From an uncultured Akkermansia sp. (lineage in GTDB: Bacteria > Verrucomicrobiota > Verrucomicrobiia > Verrucomicrobiales > Akkermansiaceae), in assembly GCA_947588735.1 (NCBI GenBank), contig CANQAD010000001.1, positions 1-64,000 of the forward strand: 64,000 bases of DNA. Direction: 5' to 3'. Both the position numbers and the translations under genes were made by a program. Below, piece after piece: positions 30,836-40,200 of the stretch (its first letter is position 1; each line of letters opens with the position of its first letter). The notes below the pieces were generated by a model. That model did not search any database. It saw only the letters and a program-made list of their open reading frames with translations, and was not told the DNA's origin.

Positions 30836-31311
30836 GGGCAAAAATAGCGCACCGAAAAAAGAAAAGTGTTCGGACATAATTAGTGTACCGAAGTGTCCCG
30901 CGATGTTTGACCGTCATTGTTTTTGATGTCCTTTGTAAATGGCGCCGCCAGGGGACAAGATGATCTCATCGATTGCCCCTACCCTTCTTTCTTCTAATCG
31001 CATATATTTTCTCGTTTCGCTAATCTCTCGTAAAATTTGTCGAGCATTACTTTGAGCTTCACCGAGATTTTTACTCCTCCGCTGTTGCCTTGATGGGCTG
31101 TTAATTTTCCTCGCTTACTTCGGGGCGTGCAGCAATTCGCCGCTTGCGAGTGCGTAGCATCCTGTACTTATTGCGAGCCTCAATGATGTTCGCAATACCT
31201 TCTTGGCCTTTGTCTGTGTTTACCATACAGACATTATGGTACACTATTTTTTGTCCAAACGATCAATCTCATGCCCTCTTTTTCCCCCGTTCGGTGCACT
31301 TATTTTTGTCC
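30836..31311. mobile_element. Remnant of an insertion sequence with doubled inverted termini
   Basis: A 21-nt motif of the form GGACAAAAATAGTGYACCGAA occurs twice near the left end (30836-30856 and 30872-30892) and twice, inverted, near the right end (31236-31256 and 31290-31311). Doubled terminal repeats are a mark of the IS21 family, though I cannot confirm the family. Inside there is no transposase, only a 41-codon minus-strand frame (31101-31226, starting MVNTDKGQEGIANIIEARN) that could be a fragment. No flanking direct repeat is obvious. The rest of 30606-31332 holds nothing that I can call a gene. Confidence 0.55.
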
Positions 31312-31332
31312 GATTGCGGTATGCCGTATGCT

Positions 31333-31758
31333 CACGTTCGTCCCAAGAAAGAGCAATCCCCAATAAGTTGTTAACGGCGCATCGTTCAACGCAAATCGTT
31401 GATTATTTACGATTTACGATTTACGATTGACGATTTGGAAAGAAAGCGAGCCGGAGGCTCGGAAAATGCGGAGCGTGGGCGACGGGAAAAGGCGGAACCA
31501 GGCGCAGATTGGTTAGAAAGCGAAGCTCAATTTTCTAAGTCAAGATGCGATGATCAAGGGAAAGCATCCGGTGTTACGCTATGCCGGGCTGACTCATCGG
31601 TCTTACCACCGCTGCGCGTGCGCCCTACCGGGGAGCGTTGACCGCTTTGCTGAATCGTCCATGGTTTGCTGTCTTGCTGGCCTGCTTCTTTCGCCCTTGG
31701 AAAACGCATGGGAAATGGGTTCAATAAGACCGGAGAATATTTTCTTGGGACACGTGTG
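31333..31758 (+). mobile_element. R1 element copy 2 (complete, 426 bp)
   Basis: The left end CACGTTCGTCCCAAG and right end CTTGGGACACGTGTG form imperfect inverted repeats. The element is flanked by the 9-bp direct repeat CCGTATGCT (31324-31332 and 31759-31767). Inside lie three ACGATT-type heptads, one unit with the GAGCC-GGA-GGCTC hairpin (about 31446-31460) and a block shared with copies 1 and 3. It has no coding content of its own. The right end lies about 22 bp before a weak -35 region and 60 bp before the ychF start codon. Confidence 0.75.
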
Positions 31759-31817
31759 CCGTATGCTTAGTAATTTTTCTTTTCTCTTGAGTGGAGGTGC
31801 TGTAGAATAGCGGCGTT

Positions 31818-32939
31818 ATGTTGCAAGCAGGTATTGTAGGATTGCCGAATGTTGGAAAGTCAACTTTGTTCAATGCGGTGACTCGTTCTCGCAAGGCTGA
31901 GGCGGCGAATTATCCTTTCTGTACGATTGATCCTAATGTGGGGGTGGTAGAGGTGCCGGACGCGCGTTTGGCGGTGCTGGCGGGGATGAGCAAGAGTGCG
32001 CAGGTGATTCCGGCGGCCATCGAGTTTGTGGATATTGCAGGCCTTGTGAAAGGTGCGGCGGAGGGTGCGGGATTGGGCAACAAGTTCCTTTCTCACATCC
32101 GTGAGACGGATGCCATTGTGCAAGTAGTTCGCTGCTTTGAAGATTCGGATATCATTCATGAGCTGGGCAGTGTGGATCCCGTGCGCGATATAGAAATCAT
32201 CAACAATGAACTCATCCTTGCCGACATTGCCGCACTGGAGAAAAGGCGCGAATCTCGAGCGAAGAAAGCTAAGGGAGGAGATAAGGAGGCACGCGAAGAG
32301 ATGGCCCTTATCGAAAAATTATTGCCGCATTTGGACGCCGGCAATCCCGCTATCACGCTGGACCTTTCCGATAACGAACGCAAACTGCTGCGTACGTTTT
32401 TCCTGCTCTCAAATAAGAAGAGCATTTTTGCCTGCAATGTGAGCGAGGCTGAGCTTGCTGCCGCTGTGAATGACCCGGATTCGCATCCGTATGTTTCTGC
32501 CGTGCGCCGCTACGTGGCGAAGCAACATCATGCGGAGGCTGTGGTGATTTCTGCGCGCATTGAGGAGGAACTGTCCGATTTGCCGGAGGAGGAGGCTCGA
32601 GAGTACTTGCATGATCTCGGTGTGCAGGATTCCGGCGTGAGTTCGCTCATTCGTTCGGTGTACCACCTGCTCGGGCTGCGCACTTATCTGACCACCGGGC
32701 CCAAAGAAACCCGCGCGTGGACCATCCCTGCCGGAGCCAAGGCTCCGCAAGCCGCCGGAGTCATCCATACAGATTTTGAACGAGGTTTTATTGCGGCGCA
32801 GGTGGTAGCCTACGAGGATCTCGTGGCGTGCGGTTCCATGCTGAAGGCTAAGGAGGCTGCCAAGCTGCGCATCGAGGGCAAGGACTATGTGGTGCAGGAT
32901 GGCGATGTGGTTGAGTTTCGCTTCAACGTTTCCAAGTAA
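31818..32939 (+). CDS. ychF: Redox-regulated ribosome-binding ATPase YchF
   Basis: This 373-residue Obg-like P-loop protein hydrolyses ATP in preference to GTP and associates with ribosomes. The P loop GLPNVGKST is at residues 8-16, followed by [21 protein letters not shown] (G3 region) and a coiled-coil arm around residues 125-160. The C-terminal TGS domain includes [27 protein letters not shown] and ends FRFNVSK. A TAGAAT -10-like box at 31803-31808 lies 9 nt before the ATG, and there is no Shine-Dalgarno, so its mRNA may be leaderless. Confidence 0.97.
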   Translation: MLQAGIVGLPNVGKSTLFNAVTRSRKAEAANYPFCTIDPNVGVVEVPDARLAVLAGMSKSAQVIPAAIEFVDIAGLVKGAAEGAGLGNKFLSHIRETDAIVQVVRCFEDSDIIHELGSVDPVRDIEIINNELILADIAALEKRRESRAKKAKGGDKEAREEMALIEKLLPHLDAGNPAITLDLSDNERKLLRTFFLLSNKKSIFACNVSEAELAAAVNDPDSHPYVSAVRRYVAKQHHAEAVVISARIEEELSDLPEEEAREYLHDLGVQDSGVSSLIRSVYHLLGLRTYLTTGPKETRAWTIPAGAKAPQAAGVIHTDFERGFIAAQVVAYEDLVACGSMLKAKEAAKLRIEGKDYVVQDGDVVEFRFNVSK

Positions 32940-33016
32940 GCGTTCCAACGACTGTTCCGGGAAGGTTGTCGTGCATGCGTTTCCGGCAAGGGGACGCGCA
33001 TGCTTTGGGGACCTCA

Positions 33017-33113
33017 TCTGCCAGGGAAACTGCATAGGACATGCGGTTGCCATTTACGATTCCCGAGATGAGATTTACAATTTTTTGATAACGTGCTCTC
33101 TGAGCAGGTTGCT
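33017..33113 (+). mobile_element. Degenerate R2 fragment
   Basis: The sequence starts with a weakened hairpin (AACTGCAT/ATGCGGTTGCC), then CATTTACGATT and TTTACAATTTTTTGATAACGTG, which align with the left 90 or so bases of R2. It is immediately upstream of the intact copy at 33128, and may be the target into which that copy inserted or a decayed sister. Confidence 0.45.
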
Positions 33114-33127
33114 CTGATTCTTATGTC

Positions 33128-33368
33128 CACGGCAACCGCATTAGGAAATGCGGTTGCTATTTACGATTGACGATGCACGAATTACTATTTATTGATAATG
33201 TGCGCGTTGCGCAGTTTTTTATCGAATCGTGAACGTAGGCAGGAGAGTTCTCGAGAGCCATCATCATGATGACTGCTTGTTGTCATTTTTTGGTGCGTAT
33301 CAACGACAATATCAGCCAACAAAGCCATTTTCTCCGTTGATGAATTTCTTTCAAATGCGGTTGCCCTG
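33128..33368 (+). mobile_element. R2 element copy A (241 bp)
   Basis: The left end CACGGCAACCGCAT and right end ATGCGGTTGCCCTG form a 14-bp inverted repeat with one mismatch. The left end also pairs with an adjacent ATGCGGTTGC, giving a 10-bp subterminal hairpin. A 10-bp direct repeat TTCTTATGTC flanks the element (33118-33127 and 33369-33378). The inside is AT-richer than the genes and non-coding, with a heptad TACGATTGACGAT and the palindrome CATCATGATG. It lies between the convergent ychF and lemA-like genes. Confidence 0.8.
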
Positions 33369-33431
33369 TTCTTATGTCGTATTGCCTTGACAAGGCGATT
33401 GCTTTCGTAGATGGCGATTCCTCACGCTGTT

Positions 33432-33992
33432 TTACGCGATAGGATGCAACGCAGAGAATCCGAAGAGTTCGGCCACCCACTGCGCTCCCGGACTTTCCAG
33501 CGCTACATTGTAAACGCGCGCTCGGGTGTTGTAGAGCAGCGTTGTCTCATCTTGCCGGAAAAGGCTCAGAGATACGCGGTTCATGAGCTCAATGAATTCT
33601 GTATCCGTGCTCATACCCGCATTGTTTTCCATGGACTGCACTGTACCGATGACGATATTGCGCAGCTTACGTTCGGCGTGGCTGAGGTGGCGCAATTCGT
33701 CGTTTGAAGGCGGTTCAGGAAACAGCGAGAGCACCCGCTGTGTGTCATCCGTCAGCCGCTTGATTCGTCGTGGAAGCACGTCTTCCCGCGGAAGGAATTC
33801 ACTCAAATGAACACTTAATTCCAGCAGACAAGAATTACGCCGCCTGGTGGCTTCTCCCCAGCGCTGCCAAGCATCTCGAGCAGCATGACGCAAGTGGTTT
33901 AGTTTAAAATAGGTTGCAATTATCCATGCGAGCACGGCTACCAAGATTCCCATCGGTACGGCAAATTCCATATGGATGCTATTGTCCGTCAC
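33432..33992 (-). CDS. LemA-like membrane protein
   Basis: This 186-residue protein has one N-terminal membrane segment (VPMGILVAVLAWIIATYF) and a helical, mainly alpha body. Family-type features are the early NHLRHAARDAWQRWGEATRRRN and the C-terminal LLYNTRARVYNVALESPGAQWVAELFGF, which matches the LemA pattern of a tyrosine/asparagine repeat ending in LFGF. Function of LemA proteins is poorly known. The GTG at 33992 and an ATG at 33971 are both possible starts and neither has a clear ribosome binding site. It is divergent from pgk. Confidence 0.65.
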   Translation of the reverse strand: MTDNSIHMEFAVPMGILVAVLAWIIATYFKLNHLRHAARDAWQRWGEATRRRNSCLLELSVHLSEFLPREDVLPRRIKRLTDDTQRVLSLFPEPPSNDELRHLSHAERKLRNIVIGTVQSMENNAGMSTDTEFIELMNRVSLSLFRQDETTLLYNTRARVYNVALESPGAQWVAELFGFSALHPIA

Positions 33993-34154
33993 CGGGCTCG
34001 CGTGCGCAAGTTGTTTGAGCTATATGTTTGCAACCGGAGACCGAAATGAGAGCCATTCGGCGCAGAAAAGCGTGAAGCGGCGCGGTGTTCCTGGCATCGG
34101 CATTTGTCCTTTCCCGCTCAAGCTGTTTTGAAGAGACGGACTCTTTTTCCAATC

Positions 34155-34182
34155 TTGACATTCCGTGCAAATGGACTATAAT
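34155..34182 (+). promoter_or_regulatory. Consensus promoter of pgk
   Basis: TTGACA (34155-34160), a 16-bp spacer and TATAAT (34177-34182), 57 nt before the pgk start codon. Both boxes match the sigma-70 consensus in full. Confidence 0.85.
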
Positions 34183-34239
34183 GCGCGCGTGTCGGGGTGA
34201 TCCCGAGAGGCATTTTTACAACGAAACCCAATCATTATT

Positions 34240-35439
<1,200 letters not shown>

Positions 35440-35464
35440 TCCGCTTGCTCATGTTCATGTTCAA

Positions 35465-35492
35465 GGCGGGGGCTTCGGCTCCCGTCTTTTTT
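35465..35492 (+). terminator. Rho-independent terminator after pgk
   Basis: A GC-rich stem (GGCGGGGGC/GCTCCCGTC, with G-U pairs) around a TTCG tetraloop is followed by six T residues. Confidence 0.75.
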
Positions 35493-35523
35493 GTTCATTG
35501 GCTTTTCATATTTCAATCCGCGG

Positions 35524-35551
35524 TTGACAAATCGTGCGTTTTTGGTAGTGT
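35524..35551 (+). promoter_or_regulatory. Candidate promoter of tatD giving a leaderless mRNA
   Basis: TTGACA (35524-35529), a 16-bp spacer and TAGTGT (35546-35551). Only 6 nt separate the -10 box from the start codon, so the usual start point would be the A of the ATG itself. No Shine-Dalgarno sequence is present. Confidence 0.6.
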
Positions 35552-35557
35552 TTTCCC

Positions 35558-36388
35558 ATGGCGAGTGGAGAAAACGGAGAATTGATTGACACGCATTGTC
35601 ATTTGGCATCAGAACGCTACGCTGACATTGCGAGCTTGCGCAGCGAATGCGAGGCGTTGGGTCTCTCCCATTGCATTTCGCAGGGTACTCACCCGGGCGA
35701 TTGGGATGCCACGCTCGCTTTGGCTCGTTGTATGCCGGACTTTGTATCAGCGTGTCTTGCCGTTCATCCATCCGATTGTACAGAGGTGAGCGAAGAGCAA
35801 TGGGAGTGCATGAAACGGCTCTGTTGCGAACACCCGCTGGCGGCCATTGGCGAGGCGGGGTTGGATTATTATTGGGATGCTCCGACCGGGTGGACTGAGG
35901 ATGCTTACCGCGCACGACAACGCAATTTCCTTGAGTGCCATTTTGAATTGGCCCGTACGCTCGGCCTCAACATATCTTTGCACACGCGCGATAAGGTCGG
36001 CGCGGGGAGCGCTTGCTTTGAGGATGCTTTTGCCATTGCTCGTCAGTTCCCCACAGTGCGACCAGTGTTTCATTGCTTTATCGGTTCTCGGCAGCAGGCC
36101 GAGCGGATATTCGACGAGTTGGATGGCATGGTGTCTTTCACCGGCCTGATCACTTTTAAAAAGACTGAGGCTGTCCAAGCGGTGGCGGCGTGGTGTCCCG
36201 CGGAGCGTATCATGGTGGAGACGGATTCGCCCTATCTTTCTCCCGAGCCGCACCGCGGCAAGCTGAACATACCCGGACGCGTACGTTTTGTCGCGGAAAA
36301 ATTGGCGGCATTACGCGGGATCTCTTTGGAAGAGGTATGTCGCATTACATCGTACAATGCTCGCCGCTTTTTCCGCCTCTCCCGCTGA
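35558..36388 (+). CDS. tatD: TatD-family metal-dependent hydrolase (DNase)
   Basis: This 276-residue TIM-barrel enzyme acts as a 3'-5' exonuclease or related hydrolase. Metal ligands of the family are visible: the HxH of LIDTHCHL (residues 13 and 15), the Glu of AIGEAGLDYYWD, His in LHTRD, His in VFHCF and the Asp of VETDSPYLSPEPHRGK. Length is usual. The start follows a promoter so closely that translation is probably leaderless. A long hairpin ends the gene. Confidence 0.92.
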   Translation: MASGENGELIDTHCHLASERYADIASLRSECEALGLSHCISQGTHPGDWDATLALARCMPDFVSACLAVHPSDCTEVSEEQWECMKRLCCEHPLAAIGEAGLDYYWDAPTGWTEDAYRARQRNFLECHFELARTLGLNISLHTRDKVGAGSACFEDAFAIARQFPTVRPVFHCFIGSRQQAERIFDELDGMVSFTGLITFKKTEAVQAVAAWCPAERIMVETDSPYLSPEPHRGKLNIPGRVRFVAEKLAALRGISLEEVCRITSYNARRFFRLSR

Positions 36389-36406
36389 CTTTACCCACAC
36401 AGAAAC

Positions 36407-36441
36407 AGCCCCTCCTCCCGATTAGACCGGGAAGAGGGGCT
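36407..36441 (+). terminator. Hairpin after tatD
   Basis: A 14-bp stem AGCCCCTCCTCCCG/CGGGAAGAGGGGCT (one G-U pair) with a 7-nt loop lies 19 nt after the tatD stop. There is no T run, so termination may need Rho or the structure may protect the mRNA end. Confidence 0.6.
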
Positions 36442-36542
36442 TATGCTTACTGTCAGCTGCACTCCTTGAGCGTCTTCTCATGTTTTTGTCGAAGGACGTA
36501 ACGGTGTATTTCCGATCTACTCAAGGGGGTGAAGGTAGTATA

Positions 36543-36724
36543 TCTTTTTGAAAGAGATAGTCACATGCAAAAGTTACATATCATTTATAGTAAAAGTTTT
36601 ACATATTCAACTCCGAATCAATTATCACAGGATTTTTTTGGAAAAATAATAACAAGGAAGGGGCATAGAGGCCCATTCTTGAATGAGGAATGAAATTTTC
36701 CCTTGCTTATCTCTTTCAAAAAGA
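36543..36724. repeat. AT-rich segment bounded by a 17-bp perfect inverted repeat
   Basis: TCTTTTTGAAAGAGATA (36543-36559) is repeated exactly in inverse orientation at 36708-36724, 148 bp apart. The enclosed DNA is much more AT-rich than the surroundings and has no coding frame. It resembles the outline of a small MITE, but no second copy is present in this window. The rest of 36442-36867 appears empty. Confidence 0.45.
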
Positions 36725-36867
36725 GGTAAGCAGAGGCCGACGGTGTTGGTACGGATTCATCACGGATGTCTGAAAGATGGTGACAGAGAAGATATTATGA
36801 AGTTCGTAACGAGTGGTTTCCACTGTCATATAAGTGGGTCGTTCAGGATGGGGAGAGGGAGGATGCG

Positions 36868-37108
36868 CACGGCAACCGCATGAGAAAATGCGGTTGCTAT
36901 TGACGATTGACGAGTTATGAATTACGATTTATTGATCATGTGCGTGTTGAGCAGTTTTTTTTGAATCATGAACGTAGGCAGGAGAGTTCTCGAGAGCCAT
37001 CATCATGATGACTGTTTGTTGTCATTTTTTTTGATGCGTATCAACAATCATATCAGACAACAAGGCCATTTTCTCCGTTGATGAACTTCTTTCAAATGCG
37101 GTTGCCCC
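36868..37108 (+). mobile_element. R2 element copy B (241 bp)
   Basis: The ends are CACGGCAACCGCAT and ATGCGGTTGCCCC, with the same subterminal hairpin as copy A (loop differs). It is flanked by the 11-bp direct repeat GGGAGGATGCG (36857-36867 and 37109-37119), unrelated to the flanks of the other copies. Inside it is close to copy A in length and sequence. It lies about 100 bp upstream of uvrA, in the same orientation. Confidence 0.8.
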
Positions 37109-37215
37109 GGGAGGATGCGTTTTTGGCGAGACAGTACCCGGATTCATGCATTGAGCAAAGGCAGTCTCATAAATTCGGGCTTTTCGATTTGGGAAATTGG
37201 GAGTACAATTAGGGA

Positions 37216-40200
37216 ATGAAAAGGGATGATGCAGATTCCATCCGCATCCGCGGCGCGGCGGAAAATAATTTGAAGAAGATTGACGTGGATATACCGTTGG
37301 GGAAACTATCGGTGATAACGGGGCCGAGCGGGAGCGGTAAAACGTCTCTGGCGATGGCTACGCTGTATGCCGAGGGGCAGCGGCGCTACGTGGAGACATT
37401 TTCGCCCTATGTTCGGCAATTTATGGATCGCATGGACAGGCCTGCCGTGGATGCCGTGGAAAATGTACCTCCTGCTATCGCGCTCAGCCAGCGCAATTCC
37501 GTCAAAAACTCCCGATCTACAGTCGGGACGATGACAGGTATCAATGAGTATCTGAAGATTGTTTTTTCACGTCTTGCGGTGGGACGCGATGCAGAGGGGC
37601 GGGAGGTGCGCCCTGCTACGCCGCAGGGGGTGGCGGCAGAGCTGCTGCGCGACCATTCGGGGGCAGATGCCGTGATTCTTTTCAGAGTGGTTCCTGTGGG
37701 CAGCTTCGCAGAGATGCGCGCTGCTTTGGTGGCGCAGGGATATTTGCGTGTGTGGGTAAAGGGAAACATCGTTCGTCTTGAAGAGGCCTCTGAGAAGCAG
37801 TTGGGCATGAAAGGATGGCTAGTGGTTCAGGATCGTCTGCGTTTGTCATCTGAGAATGTCGGGCGTCTGACAGAGGCGCTGGAAAATGCGCTGCACTTTG
37901 GGGAAAATAGTGTGCAGATATCCTTGCGGACGGGGGAAGGCGGCTGGGGCAAGCCTATTGTGCGTCGCAGCGACTGGTATCCGCTGCTTGAACCAAAACC
38001 GGGACTCTTCAGCGGTAATTCCCCGTTGGGTGCATGTCCGGCATGCAAAGGCTACGGGCGCGCTGTTTCCTATGACTACAACAAGGGCATCCTTCCTCAC
38101 CTTTCCATTCGCGACGGCGCTCTCAAAATGCTTTCTACGCCTACGCTCTCTGCCTGCTACCGCGATTTTGTGCGCGTCAACAAAAAGTGCCAGGCAGTGC
38201 GTATGGACGTGCCCTGGAATAAGCTGACTAAAAAAGAGCGCGACTTTGTACTTTCAGGCAATTGTGGGGACATGGATGTATGGGAAGCCTATGACAAAGG
38301 ATATTGGTACGGTTACAAGGGCATCTTTGAGGACATGGAGAAGCATGCGCATAAGATGACAGTGCGCGTGTTCCTGTCTTACTATCGGGTTTACAGCGTG
38401 TGCCCGGAGTGCGGTGGGGGAAGGCTGCGGCCTGAAGCGCTCGCTTTCACCATAGGCGGGCTCACGGTGCCGCAGGTGCAGGCTCTGCCCATGGATGAGC
38501 TGCTGGTGTGGGTTGATGAGCACGTGCTGTCAAAGGTGGAAGGAGATCGCTCGTTGGCGCAGGCCGTGCGTGAGCTGCGCAGTCGCGTGGCCTACCTGTG
38601 CGAGGTGGGACTGCCGTATTTGAGCGCATCGCGGCTCACGAGGTCTCTTTCCGGTGGCGAGATAGAGCGCGTGAGCCTGACAGCTTGTCTGGGCGCCTCG
38701 CTCACGGAAACTCTTTTTGTGCTTGATGAACCAACCGTTGGTTTGCACTCGCGCGATACGGCTCGTCTTATTTCTGCAATGCGTCGGCTGACAGAGCGCG
38801 GGAACACGCTCGTTGTGGTGGAGCATGAGGAGGCCGTGATGCGTGCGGCGGATTACATTGCGGATCTGGGGCCATCCAGTGGTGCGGCCGGCGGAGAGTT
38901 GGTGTATGCCGGAGCCCCTGGGGGATTGCCCGGCGCACCACGTTCGCTCACCGGGCAATATCTGAGCGGCGCGCGCTGCATTCCCATTCCACCGAACCGC
39001 CGAAAGCCCACTGGCTTCATCAAGATTCGCGGTGCTGAATGTCACAACCTTCATCATTTTGACATAGACATTCCACTGGGGGTGTACACGTGCCTTACCG
39101 GTGTGTCTGGCAGTGGCAAGAGCACCTTGGCCTGTCAAGTGCTCTATGGACATGTGCATCCTGATGAGCTGGATGATGAGGAGAACGTGCGTGTGAAATC
39201 CATACGCGGGTTGGAGAGGGTGCAGGGGGTCGTGCTGGTGGATCAGAGTCCCATTGTGCGTACGCCGCGATCCACGCCTGCACTTTACATGAAAATTTTT
39301 GAAGAGATACGCGCGCTTTTTGTGCAGGAACCCGCGGCGCAGGCTCGAGGGCTGAAACCTGGTTATTTTTCTTTCAACAGCGGGGAGGGACGTTGTCCGC
39401 GCTGCGCAGGGTTAGGAATGGAAAAGGTGGAGATGCAGTTTCTTTCGGATATTTTTGTGCCCTGCGAGTTATGCCACGGTACGCGCTACACGTCCCGCGC
39501 GCTCAGTATCACTCATCTCGGACTGAATATGGCAGAGGTGCTGGCGCTGGATGTGAAATCAGCCATTGATTTTTTTGCGCAGGAGGAGAATGTCCATACA
39601 GGACGCATCCTGCAAGGCTTGGAGTTGTTACAGGAGGTAGGACTGGGGCATCTTGGACTCGGGCAGCCGCTGCACACCCTCTCCGGCGGTGAGAATCAAA
39701 GGCTCAAGCTTGCGCGCATTCTTTCAGAATCGGCGTTTTCCATGGAAGGTGGAGGAAGCTTGTTGATACTCGATGAGCCTGGAACAGGGCTGCATTTTTC
39801 AGATTTGGAGGTGCTGTTGGCGGTCTTCAAACGTTTGGTAGAGCAGGGGCATTCTTTGCTGGTCATTGAGCACAATCTTGATCTCATCAAATGTGCAGAC
39901 TACGTGATTGACCTGGGACCGGAAGGAGGCAAGGACGGAGGGCAGGTCGAGGCTGTCGGAGAGCCGGAACAAATCGTTCGGCAGGGGCGAGGACATACGG
40001 CGTCTTTTTTGAAGCTTGCGCTGACCGGAAAACCCATCGCATCTCAGCTGACTGCTCCTAACTCTGAGCCTTCAAGATCAGAGCGTATGATTTCACTGCG
40101 CGGCGCGCGCCACCATCAACTCAAAAACATAGATGTGGACATCCCCCTGCACAAGATGACCGTAGTTACGGGTCTGTCCGGCAGTGGCAAGAGTACACTT

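Noticed and set aside
30503..30847. 114-codon plus-strand frame after the small membrane protein
   Set aside because: It overlaps that gene out of frame by about 100 bp, has no ribosome binding site and runs into the IS remnant; composition is not protein-like.
31144..31374. Short plus-strand frames across the IS remnant
   Set aside because: They cover the inverted termini and have no start signal or family resemblance.
33128..33368. R2 read as a riboswitch or small RNA
   Set aside because: The hairpin is attractive, but different flanking direct repeats in three copies and varied gene contexts fit a transposable element better; transcription cannot be judged from sequence.
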